Shown: positions 1 through 4,963, counted from the first letter of the stretch. The stretch is 5,267 bases of DNA from SMWC01 sp963581225 (GCA_963581225.1 CAUZMW010000137.1:1-5267); one strand, 5' to 3'. A program made the numbers and translations. The notes: generated by a model not told the origin, from the sequence alone.

Positions 1-2
1 TA

Positions 3-500
3 CTGGATCGCATCATCGAACTCGGCGACAAGAAGCACACGGTCGTACCGGAAGATCTGCTGATGATCATCGCCGACGTACTGAAGACGCCTGCGGAACA
101 CGTTATGCGGATTGAGCACTATGCGATTAACGTGACCTCCGACGGACCGCCGGAGGCTACTGTGGCCGTATCGTTTCAGGGTAAGACGGCAGAGGCCTCA
201 GCTACGGGTGATGGCGGCTACGATGCCTTCATGCGCGCGCTGACAGAAGCCGTGAAACAGTACGCGATCGAGATACCGCGATTGGCCGACTATCGGGTAC
301 GCATCCCGCCGGGTGGACGTACAGAGGCGCTCGTCGAGACGCTGATTAGCTGGGGCGACGACGCGGAAGGCCATAGTTTCTCAACGATCGGTGTCGATTC
401 GGATCAGACAGCTGCGGCCGTTATCGCGACCGAGAAGATGCTTAATATCATCGCGCATGGAGAGTTGACGGCTGACGAGCTTCGCGAGTCCTCCCAGTAA
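3..500 (+). CDS. alpha-isopropylmalate synthase family protein, C-terminal regulatory (LeuA dimer) domain, 5'-partial
   Basis: This is the 3' end of a larger gene. The frame is open from position 3, well before the first internal ATG at 63, so that ATG is not taken as the start. The visible 165 residues match the tail of the 2-isopropylmalate/citramalate/homocitrate synthase family: a linker with DKKHTVVPEDL, then the LeuA allosteric dimer domain from about residue 35. The best signature is GVDSDQTAAAVIATEKMLN (nt 390-446), which corresponds to the family's G(L/V)DSDQT-A-AAT-KMLN element, preceded by LVETLISWGDD. Family knowledge: these cytosolic enzymes condense acetyl-CoA with a 2-oxoacid, as in leucine biosynthesis, and this domain carries end-product feedback control. 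The catalytic TIM barrel lies upstream of the window, so the substrate (2-oxoisovalerate, pyruvate or other) cannot be decided. It is the only clearly cytosolic metabolic gene here and is probably not functionally linked to the secreted genes that follow. Confidence 0.85.
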   Translation: MDRIIELGDKKHTVVPEDLLMIIADVLKTPAEHVMRIEHYAINVTSDGPPEATVAVSFQGKTAEASATGDGGYDAFMRALTEAVKQYAIEIPRLADYRVRIPPGGRTEALVETLISWGDDAEGHSFSTIGVDSDQTAAAVIATEKMLNIIAHGELTADELRESSQ

Positions 501-522
501 CGTTATAAAGTTTACATGTCGG

Positions 523-556
523 GGCTAGCGTCTCGACGAGACGGTCCGCCTTATTT
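523..556 (+). terminator. candidate rho-independent terminator after the synthase gene
   Basis: A perfect inverted repeat CGTCTC-GAC-GAGACG (529-543) lies 28 nt after the stop codon. An outer GGC/GCC pairing (523-525 with 548-550) closes a small internal loop. The structure is followed directly by TTATTT (551-556), a short impure T-tract. This arrangement fits an intrinsic terminator separating the metabolic gene from the secreted-protein genes. The core is also an odd palindrome, CGTCTCG-A-CGAGACG, so a protein-binding site is the alternative. Confidence 0.4.
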
Positions 557-603
557 CTGGCAAGATTAAGCGATAAAAAGACAGAACCTTGGAGTATCTA
601 GCT

Positions 604-1266
604 ATGAATCTAATTCGACTCTTCCCCGTAGTAGTTCTTTTGGGTTTGTCCGGGCCCTTAGCCGCCCAGGGTTGGTTCGAATATACCAGCCAGATAGATA
701 AATTCACGGTGAACTTTCCAGCCGAACCGGCGATAACGGAGATCGACTATCCGTCTGAGTACGGCGCGATGTTCCCTGGTCGCGTGTACACGGCTAAGAG
801 TGGCGAGAATGTCTACAAGGTGACCGTGATTGATTACCGCGATGCTGAGGCCATCCACCTGGCGCGTACGAACTCGACTGAAGCGGATTCTCCCGAACGT
901 TATGACTATTGGAGAGTTGATGTCCTGGCGTCGGTCGCCTATGCGGCGACTACTTACCGTAAGAGAGGCGGCGAGGTAACCTACGACGCGTGGGCGCATA
1001 TCGACCGCGTACCCGGACTTCAACTGCAGCTGACAAATGACGACGGTTCACGTTCTTATGTCGGTATCTATCTGCACGAACGCCAACTGTACGTCACCGA
1101 CGCGACTGTACCTGCATCTTCACCCCCGCAGGGCCATTTCCAGCAGTCGCTCGGCTTTGTCGACGATGAGGGTCAACGAATTCGTTACAACTATGATGAG
1201 AACTCACGTGTTGTGACAGGTGTCGGAAACCACGTGCGCAGCAACTGGACTCGAAACCGAAATTAG
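604..1266 (+). CDS. secreted protein of unknown function with Sec signal peptide
   Basis: This encodes a 220-residue exported protein that I cannot assign to a named family. The ATG at 604 is preferred over the in-frame TTG at 589 because TTGGAG (589-594) is a Shine-Dalgarno site 9 nt upstream of it, and because the signal peptide then begins cleanly: MNLIRLF, a hydrophobic VVVLLGLSG stretch, and cleavage probably after LAA. The mature protein opens GWFEYTSQIDKFTVNFPAEP. A W-x-x-(Y/F)...F-x-V-x-FP-x-xP start like this is common in small secreted or periplasmic proteins with a PsbP/DcrB-like fold; that fold is inference. Further features are GRVYTAKSGENVYKVTVIDY (about 48-67) and a basic, low-complexity end (NHVRSNWTRNRN). 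There is no cysteine, no second membrane segment and no lipobox, so it is probably soluble in the periplasm or released. The next gene starts 97 bp on behind its own candidate promoter. Confidence 0.85.
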   Translation: MNLIRLFPVVVLLGLSGPLAAQGWFEYTSQIDKFTVNFPAEPAITEIDYPSEYGAMFPGRVYTAKSGENVYKVTVIDYRDAEAIHLARTNSTEADSPERYDYWRVDVLASVAYAATTYRKRGGEVTYDAWAHIDRVPGLQLQLTNDDGSRSYVGIYLHERQLYVTDATVPASSPPQGHFQQSLGFVDDEGQRIRYNYDENSRVVTGVGNHVRSNWTRNRN

Positions 1267-1283
1267 AATTCAACTGTCATAAA

Positions 1284-1296
1284 GTCAGAATCTGAC
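1284..1296. promoter_or_regulatory. palindrome, candidate operator upstream of the DUF6152-like gene
   Basis: GTCAGA-A-TCTGAC is a perfect 6-bp dyad with a one-base centre. It sits two bases before a candidate -35 element (1299-1304) in an AT-rich gap. The one-base centre makes it unlikely to be a stable RNA hairpin and more like a dimeric regulator site. Flanking AAA (1281-1283) and TTT (1298-1300) extend the symmetry with one bulged base. Confidence 0.3.
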
Positions 1297-1298
1297 AT

Positions 1299-1327
1299 TT
1301 GGTAAATGTAGAGATTATTGCTATGAA
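1299..1327 (+). promoter_or_regulatory. candidate sigma70-type promoter for the DUF6152-like gene
   Basis: TTGGTA (1299-1304) and TATGAA (1322-1327) each match the housekeeping consensus at four of six positions and are separated by 17 bp. A TG dinucleotide at 1319-1320 gives an extended -10 (TGCTATGAA). The predicted start would be about 1334, giving a leader of roughly 30 nt that still holds the GGGAG ribosome site. It is called by eye only. Confidence 0.35.
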
Positions 1328-1363
1328 CGAATAAGGTTTTAGTATCAATCTCGGGAGAAAGAT

Positions 1364-1729
1364 GTGAAGTCAATAATTTCTTTCATCGCGGTAATCTCCG
1401 CTCTGTCGATGCCTGCGCTTGCGCACCATTCTCACGGTAATTATCAGATGACTGAGTACACGCATTTAGAGGGTGTCGTGACTGAGTTTATCTTCATGAA
1501 CCCGCATTCGTGGGTTTATATGTCGGTTGTGGGAGAAGATGGCGCGTCTAAGATTTGGGCGCTCGAAAGCGGTAGCGTGGGCGCGCTGGAACGTGCTGGG
1601 GTATATGCCGAGACAATTGTACCTGGTGACAAGATCTCCGTTCGCTGCCATCAACTGAAAGACGGCGCTAACGGTTGTTTGCTGGGATTCTTGACGCCGC
1701 CGGGCAGCGTAGAAAACGAGTGGGACTGA
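1364..1729 (+). CDS. DUF6152-like small periplasmic protein
   Basis: This encodes a 121-residue exported protein. The start is GTG at 1364, six nt after GGGAG (1353-1357); the ATG at 1362 is followed at once by TGA and cannot open this frame. The signal peptide is MKSIISFIAVISALSMPALA, and cleavage after ALA at residue 20 leaves a mature N-terminus of HHSH. The body fits my recollection of DUF6152: HHS at the mature start, a G-x-V-T-E-F strand, NPHSW (46-50), a W-A-(L/V)-E-(S/G)-G-S turn, and a PGD-x-(I/V)-x-V strand near 88. Two cysteines, C95 and C105, could form a disulfide. The family's biochemical role is unknown to me. The exposed N-terminal histidines plus H48 suggest metal binding, which is inference. 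Its own promoter, the palindrome and a 209-bp gap before the next gene suggest a monocistronic unit. Confidence 0.85.
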   Translation: MKSIISFIAVISALSMPALAHHSHGNYQMTEYTHLEGVVTEFIFMNPHSWVYMSVVGEDGASKIWALESGSVGALERAGVYAETIVPGDKISVRCHQLKDGANGCLLGFLTPPGSVENEWD

Positions 1730-1738
1730 AGTATTTTT

Positions 1739-1744
1739 TATAAT
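1739..1744 (+). promoter_or_regulatory. isolated TATAAT, possible -10 box for the lectin-like gene
   Basis: A perfect TATAAT sits ten bases after the DUF6152-like stop codon, inside an AT-rich run. No convincing -35 hexamer lies 16-18 bp upstream, where the sequence is the coding tail. If used, it would give the lectin-like gene a leader of roughly 185 nt carrying the structured element at 1814-1846. The alternative is chance AT-richness. Confidence 0.2.
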
Positions 1745-1813
1745 AGTGCCTGTCGATTAGGAACGACGATAATCTTAATAACTAATAAGCTTTTGCGATT
1801 CCAGGGAACACTA

Positions 1814-1846
1814 TGCCGGGTAGGGGTTACCTACGAAATTCCGGTA
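1814..1846 (+). other. structured leader element, nested stem in the 1730-1938 gap
   Basis: An inner stem GTAGG-GGTTA-CCTAC (1820-1834) stacks on an outer stem TGCCGG (1814-1819) pairing with CCGGTA (1841-1846, one G-U), with GAAATT bulged on the 3' side. No T-tract follows, so it does not look like a terminator. I recognise no riboswitch class. The rest of the 209-bp gap holds AT-rich sequence, a short palindrome GATTCGAATC (1902-1911), and the AAGGA ribosome site (1926-1930) of the next gene. Confidence 0.3.
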
Positions 1847-1938
1847 GAATATTAGACTAGGTCGTCTCACGGGAGGGGGAGAATCTGACATCCCAGCCGA
1901 TGATTCGAATCCAGCAACAATAACTAAGGAAAACTGAT

Positions 1939-2607
1939 ATGAAGATTTTTAAACCTCTGTTAGGACTGATCGCCCTTGCCGCGATCACAATTCCAGTTCT
2001 TTCACAGGATCAGCAGCCGATGAGTTTCTTTATCACGAGCGTTGGCTCGGGTGACGGTGGTAATCTGGGTGGACTTGCTGGTGCCGACGCGCACTGTCAG
2101 GCGCTCGCTTCGTCTGCAGGCCGCGGGAACGCCACCTGGCGTGCCTATCTTAGCCAAGCTCCAGGAAACGGAATGCCGGCGGTTAATGCGCGTGATCGTA
2201 TTGGCGATGGGCCGTGGTATAACGCGGCCGGTGTCTATGTCGCTTGGGACATCGACGGGCTGCATGAGGATCGCAACAATGTCCGTAAGCCTGTCGCGAT
2301 AGATGAGAATGGCGACGTCGTTAATGGTGCCGGCGATTCGCCGAATCGGCATGATATTTTGACCGGTTCTGACAGCTCAGGCCGATTAATGTCAGGAAGT
2401 TTCGTGCCTGGTAGTGGAAATGGTGCTCTGACTACTTGCAATAACTGGACAAGCAACGACGCAGGCAACGCTATTGTCGGCCATCACGATCGTCTCGGCG
2501 GACCGAATGCTTCGTGGAACTCCGTGCACAGTACTCGCAACTGTAGTCAGGAAGGCCTAGTTTCCACCGGTGGTGACGGTTTGTTCTACTGCTTTGCAGC
2601 GGACTGA
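1939..2607 (+). CDS. secreted lectin-like protein (C-type-lectin/endostatin-like fold)
   Basis: This encodes a 222-residue exported protein. ATG at 1939 follows AAGGA by eight nt and opens a signal peptide (MKIFKPLLGLIALAAITIPVLS), cleaved near residue 22. The mature domain fills the rest and matches a family I know from proteobacterial genomes annotated as lectin: FFITSVGSGDGGNLGGLAGADAHC (about 30-53), then TWRAYLS, VNARDRIGDGPWYNA, GDSPNRHDILTGS, TTCNNWTS, VGHHDR, SWNS-H-SRxCSQE, and STGGDGLFYCFA at the end. Four cysteines (C53, C167, C202, C218) are placed as expected for two disulfides of a C-type-lectin-like fold. Ligand and role are unknown; carbohydrate or surface binding is inference from the fold. 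The length is complete for the family. G+C is about 51% in 2281-2460. Immediately 3' is a long hairpin that probably ends its mRNA. Confidence 0.85.
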   Translation: MKIFKPLLGLIALAAITIPVLSQDQQPMSFFITSVGSGDGGNLGGLAGADAHCQALASSAGRGNATWRAYLSQAPGNGMPAVNARDRIGDGPWYNAAGVYVAWDIDGLHEDRNNVRKPVAIDENGDVVNGAGDSPNRHDILTGSDSSGRLMSGSFVPGSGNGALTTCNNWTSNDAGNAIVGHHDRLGGPNASWNSVHSTRNCSQEGLVSTGGDGLFYCFAAD

Positions 2608-2621
2608 TATGAGATATCTTG

Positions 2622-2660
2622 CGATAGTAGCCGCGGCATTCTTTGCCACGGCTACTATCG
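2622..2660. terminator. very strong hairpin, candidate bidirectional terminator
   Basis: Arms 2622-2638 and 2644-2660 (17 nt each) pair at 16 of 17 positions; the only mismatch is C2634 against A2648. The loop is TTCTT. In RNA the stem can extend outward through 2617-2621 with 2661-2665 using G-U pairs, to about 22 bp. It lies 14 nt behind the lectin-like stop and covers the stop codon of the opposing ridA remnant, as expected between convergent genes. No T-tract follows on either strand, so simple intrinsic termination is not assured; a processing or mRNA-end-protecting hairpin is possible. Confidence 0.5.
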
Positions 2661-3005
2661 TAGGGACGGCGCATGCGCCTCGTAGAACTCCGTTTCCGTT
2701 TTGCGAACCTGCTGATAATCGTCGAGGCTAGTGATCAGGAAGAACGTCTTGACGATATTCTCCATCGAGCTTCCGGCCGTTTCCATCGCCTGTTTCGTGT
2801 TCTCCAGCGCGAGCCTGACTTGATCCTCTGCGCCTTCCGGCGCGGGCGCGCCGGTGCTCAGATTCTGGCCGACACAGCCTGAGACGAACACGAGATTGCC
2901 GACGGCAATGCTTTGAGCGAACTTCGGGTGTTCTTTCGGCACGTTGGGGTACGCGAGCTTCTTCCCGGCCCAGTGCGTCGGAAAATAGTGCAGATTCCAG
3001 TTCAT
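2655..3005 (-). pseudogene. RidA/YjgF/YER057c family gene, 3'-truncated
   Basis: This minus-strand gene encodes 116 residues of a RidA-family protein, a family known for hydrolysing reactive enamine/imine intermediates in the cytosol. The start is well supported: AGAGG (complement of 3013-3017) lies seven nt before ATG (3005-3003). The N-terminal extension (MNWNLHYFPTHWAGKK) precedes FAQSIAVGNLVFVSGCVGQN (29-48), EDQVRLALENTKQAMETAG and VKTFFLITSLDDY, all typical. The protein stops at YEAHAPSLR, inside the hairpin. Family members normally continue for about 30-40 residues through a strand and helix containing the catalytic arginine and the acidic residue (Arg105 and Glu120 in E. coli RidA); those are absent. 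The encoded product should be inactive or misfolded unless it serves another role. It is divergent from the cytochrome gene. Confidence 0.75.
2671..2681 (+). repeat. 11-bp direct repeat, copy 1
   Basis: GCATGCGCCTC occurs here, at the truncated 3' edge of the ridA remnant, and again at 3006-3016, just outside its start codon. The two copies therefore bracket the remnant. A match this short is expected by chance a few times in a 5-kb window, so only the placement is suggestive. Confidence 0.4.
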
Positions 3006-3016
3006 GCATGCGCCTC
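3006..3016 (+). repeat. 11-bp direct repeat, copy 2
   Basis: This is the second copy of GCATGCGCCTC. It overlaps the ribosome binding site of the ridA remnant (AGAGG on the complement, 3013-3017). It is reported as sequence identity only; no transposase or other mobile-element gene lies between the copies. Confidence 0.4.
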
Positions 3017-3024
3017 TGTCGATC

Positions 3025-3038
3025 GCGGGGGTTCCCGC
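3025..3038. repeat. short hairpin in the divergent intergenic region
   Basis: GCGGG-GGTT-CCCGC gives a perfect 5-bp GC stem with a four-base loop, in the 139-bp gap between the ridA remnant and the cytochrome gene. There is no T-tract on either side. It may be part of a leader or of a regulator site. Confidence 0.3.
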
Positions 3039-3085
3039 ACACTACCGGACCTCAGCGCCATCGAGGGCGAAAGCCAGCGCACGGA

Positions 3086-3104
3086 TTCGCAAAAGAATTG
3101 CGAA
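3086..3104. promoter_or_regulatory. perfect 7-bp dyad, candidate operator
   Basis: TTCGCAA-AAGAA-TTGCGAA is a perfect inverted repeat with a five-base spacer (12 bp centre to centre, about one helical turn). It lies 41 nt before the cytochrome start codon and about 80 nt upstream of the ridA remnant's start, where a regulator of both divergent units could bind. As RNA it would also form a 7-bp hairpin in the cytochrome leader. No regulator gene is present in the window and no convincing promoter hexamers are seen nearby. Confidence 0.4.
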
Positions 3105-3132
3105 CAGCATAAGTTATGGCCTTCGGTCTAAT

Positions 3133-3138
3133 GGGGAG
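3133..3138 (+). promoter_or_regulatory. ribosome binding site that fixes the cytochrome start
   Basis: GGGGAG lies six nt before GTG at 3145. This, with the signal peptide that starts there, rules out the longer in-frame start at 3004, whose extra 47 residues would precede and mask the signal peptide. Confidence 0.7.
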
Positions 3139-3144
3139 AGAGAA

Positions 3145-4227
3145 GTGAAGCAGAAAATTCATGTCGTGTTCTTAGGCGCCATTGTGACTGTGGGACTCAC
3201 GGTGGGCGCGTCGTTAGTTCAGGCGCAGGGCTCGGAGGAGCCAGAGCCCGTGTGGGCATACGCGTGGAGTACACAACCCGAACCCGGTGACACTTACGTC
3301 CCTCAGCTCCCCCCGGTCAGGGAAGTGCTTCCCGGGGAGGACGCTGAGGAAATTACTCAGCTGAGGCAAGTCGAGGGGAGCAGCGCCACGTATTCGCGGA
3401 TGGAGGTCCGCGACAACCACAACGTGATCGACTGGTTTCCCGGCGACCACCCGCCAATGCCCGACATCATCAAACACGGCCCCGCGAGCCTGGTCGCCGA
3501 GCGCGGCCGGGGCTGCGGCTCGTGTCACCTGCCTAACGGCAAGGGACGGCCGGAAAATGCGCCGCCTGCGGGGCAACCGGTCGCCTATACCATCCAGCAA
3601 TTGCAGGACATGCGAGACGGCCTGCGATACACCGTCGATCCGAGAAAGCCGAACACGCATACGATGATTGCGCTGGCCGAAGCGATGACCGATGAGGAGA
3701 TGCGGGAGTCGGCCGAGTATTTCGCCGCGATCCCGTGGACGCCTTGGATGCGTGTGATCGAGGCCGACCTGATTCCGGAGATGCACCTGGAGCCGGGCAA
3801 CATGTACATCACAGTCGGAACCGAGCCGACCGAGCCGCTCGCCGGCCGAATCGTCGAGACGCCCGAGGATGCTCATCAGGCCAACTATCTTCGTAATCCG
3901 CGGTCGGGGTGGGTCGTGTACGTACCGGTCGGAAGTCTCGAGGAGGGTGAGAATCTGGTAACGACGGGCGCCGGCAAGACGATACAGTGCGACATCTGCC
4001 ACGGGCAGGACCTCATGGGCCTGGCAAATATTCCTGGAATTGCCGGGCGCTCGCCCAGCTATATGATGCGCCAGTTGTACGATATGAAGCGGGGCACGCG
4101 GAACGGCCTGTCGGCGCAGTTGATGCAGCCGGTCATCGCGAATCTGACGGTAGACGACATGACGGCCATCGTGGCCTACTTGGCCTCGATCGAGCCACCG
4201 ACTCCGATGCCCACTGATGCTCAGTAG
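3145..4227 (+). CDS. periplasmic diheme cytochrome c
   Basis: This encodes a 360-residue exported electron-transfer protein with two class-I cytochrome c domains. The GTG start opens a signal peptide (MKQKIHVVFLGAIVTVG...) cleaved near VQA at residue 27. A linker of about 90 residues, rich in Pro and Glu, precedes heme site 1, CGSCH (124-128). That domain ends with M174 in the loop THTMIALAEAMTDEEM as plausible axial methionine. A second linker with DLIPEMHLEPGNMYITVG leads to heme site 2, CDICH (282-286), followed by GIAGRSPSYMMRQL and M327 in QLMQPVIANLT as second axial candidate. The layout resembles two-domain cytochromes that pass electrons from periplasmic dehydrogenases to terminal acceptors. 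The partner is not known. The next gene overlaps the 3' end by 11 nt, implying a shared transcript. Local G+C is high (78% in 3481-3540). Confidence 0.9.
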   Translation: MKQKIHVVFLGAIVTVGLTVGASLVQAQGSEEPEPVWAYAWSTQPEPGDTYVPQLPPVREVLPGEDAEEITQLRQVEGSSATYSRMEVRDNHNVIDWFPGDHPPMPDIIKHGPASLVAERGRGCGSCHLPNGKGRPENAPPAGQPVAYTIQQLQDMRDGLRYTVDPRKPNTHTMIALAEAMTDEEMRESAEYFAAIPWTPWMRVIEADLIPEMHLEPGNMYITVGTEPTEPLAGRIVETPEDAHQANYLRNPRSGWVVYVPVGSLEEGENLVTTGAGKTIQCDICHGQDLMGLANIPGIAGRSPSYMMRQLYDMKRGTRNGLSAQLMQPVIANLTVDDMTAIVAYLASIEPPTPMPTDAQ

Positions 4228-4963
4228 AGGAGAGCGTACGATATACCGAGAGATAAAAAGCGACGCGTGCGGCCGACCGAACGCACGCGGGTCAGAAACC
4301 CGTGGCCTCAGTCGTCGCTCGTTTCTTGTCGCCGGTACGGCAGCAGCCGCCACGGCGGCGCTATCGCCGGCTGCGCTCGCGCAGCCGACTCACGCTGCAG
4401 CGGAAACTCAGACGAAGTTCAGGCGTATTTTGACCCAGTTCATCGCGGCGTTGGGTGATCCAGATGCAACCTCGGGAAGCGGCGCTCAAAGATGGGGTCT
4501 GTGGCGTCGGGATCCTGGTCCGCGAGGAGTGAGACTGAGTCGCTACGAGCAACTGGAGGCTGCAGGTGGCGTCGCTCCGGCACAGTGGAAATTCGACAAC
4601 ACGGATTGGTGGTTGGAGGAGCACGGCTTGATCATGGAGCAACCTGAGTTTCCGCTCGCTCCTGGCAAGTACCTCGTCACAGGCGACCGTGAAGCGACGG
4701 CCGTGTTGACCGTTCACTCGACAGAGAGCGACGGGACCCGGCGTTGGGAGCTCGATGGCGGCGCGACGCTCTACGATGTGACTCACTTGGCCTGCCGCTC
4801 CGCACGGTACACGCCGGCGGCGGGCGAGAATTCGTGTTCGCCGGCCAAGGCGCAGATGTCCGCATTTCCGGTTGCCCCAGGTGGGTCGATGCCTCCGGTC
4901 GAGGGCTGCGACAAGCTGGACTACACGGTTCTCCTGGTGATCGGCCTGCCTGTGGACGACTGA
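4217..4963 (+). CDS. Tat-exported protein of unknown function
   Basis: This is a protein of up to 248 residues in no family I can name. The N-terminus holds a twin-arginine signal: SRRSFLV (32-38), a hydrophobic alanine-rich stretch, and ALA cleavage after residue 55. Tat export implies folding, often with a cofactor or partner, before transport. The mature part (about 193 residues) has ILTQFIAALGDPDATSGSG, WGLWRRDPGPRGVRL, APAQWKFDNTDWWLEEHGL, PLAPGKYLVTGDREATAVLTV, and three cysteines (C193, C207, C231). No known metal or heme motif is seen. ATG 4217 overlaps the cytochrome stop by 11 nt without a clear ribosome site; the good site GAGGAG (4227-4232) points instead to ACG 4238 or ATA 4241, so the true start is uncertain. 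G+C is about 68% in 4741-4920. Overlap with the cytochrome suggests the two products work together. Confidence 0.75.
   Translation: MLSRGERTIYREIKSDACGRPNARGSETRGLSRRSFLVAGTAAAATAALSPAALAQPTHAAAETQTKFRRILTQFIAALGDPDATSGSGAQRWGLWRRDPGPRGVRLSRYEQLEAAGGVAPAQWKFDNTDWWLEEHGLIMEQPEFPLAPGKYLVTGDREATAVLTVHSTESDGTRRWELDGGATLYDVTHLACRSARYTPAAGENSCSPAKAQMSAFPVAPGGSMPPVEGCDKLDYTVLLVIGLPVDD
4227..4232 (+). promoter_or_regulatory. ribosome binding site inside the Tat-protein N-terminus
   Basis: GAGGAG overlaps the last base of the cytochrome stop codon. The only in-frame triplets at proper spacing are ACG (4238) and ATA (4241); no ATG, GTG or TTG exists in frame between here and the twin-arginine motif. 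Either a non-standard start is used, the start codon has mutated, or ATG 4217 is used with translational coupling. Confidence 0.45.

Larger units (their letters stand above)
2609..2731 (+). pseudogene. orphan signal-peptide ORF, probable 5' remnant of a secreted-protein gene
   Basis: A 40-codon ORF starts one base after the lectin-like stop codon (TGATATG). Its first 23 residues look like a complete Sec signal peptide: MRYLAIVAAAFFATATIVG, ending TAHA. The remainder (PRRTPFPF... to TAG at 2729-2731) is simply the antisense of the ridA remnant and has no protein-like character. The residue after the cleavage site would be proline, which signal peptidase tolerates poorly, so coding continuity seems to end at that point. 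No strong ribosome site is seen, and the region also forms the 2622-2660 hairpin, so the peptide-like reading may be accidental. I favour a gene broken just after its signal sequence. Confidence 0.35.

Noticed and set aside
589..603. TTG start for the secreted protein
   Set aside because: This triplet is part of the Shine-Dalgarno sequence for ATG 604, and the signal peptide starts cleanly at 604.
1287..1891. 12-nt direct repeat AGAATCTGACAT at 1287-1298 and 1880-1891
   Set aside because: About one such match is expected by chance in a window of this size, and the palindromic half present at the first copy is missing at the second.
1902..1911. GATTCGAATC resembling a tRNA T-arm or an att-site core
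   Set aside because: The flanking bases do not form a T-stem and no acceptor, D-arm or anticodon arm can be folded upstream; short palindromes of this length are common by chance.
2471..2674. 67-residue minus-strand open frame opposite the lectin-like 3' end
   Set aside because: No motif or ribosome site; a shadow of the lectin-like gene and the hairpin.
2622..2681. Integron attC-like site in the hairpin region
   Set aside because: The GTTRRRY/RYYYAAC core boxes are absent and no integrase is present.
3004..3144. N-terminal extension of the cytochrome to ATG 3004
   Set aside because: It would bury the signal peptide behind 47 residues, lacks a ribosome site, and overlaps the divergent control region; GTG 3145 has GGGGAG at good spacing.
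3214..4353. 379-residue minus-strand open frame opposite the cytochrome gene
   Set aside because: Arginine-rich shadow of a GC-rich gene; no family motif, whereas the plus strand has two CxxCH heme sites and a signal peptide.
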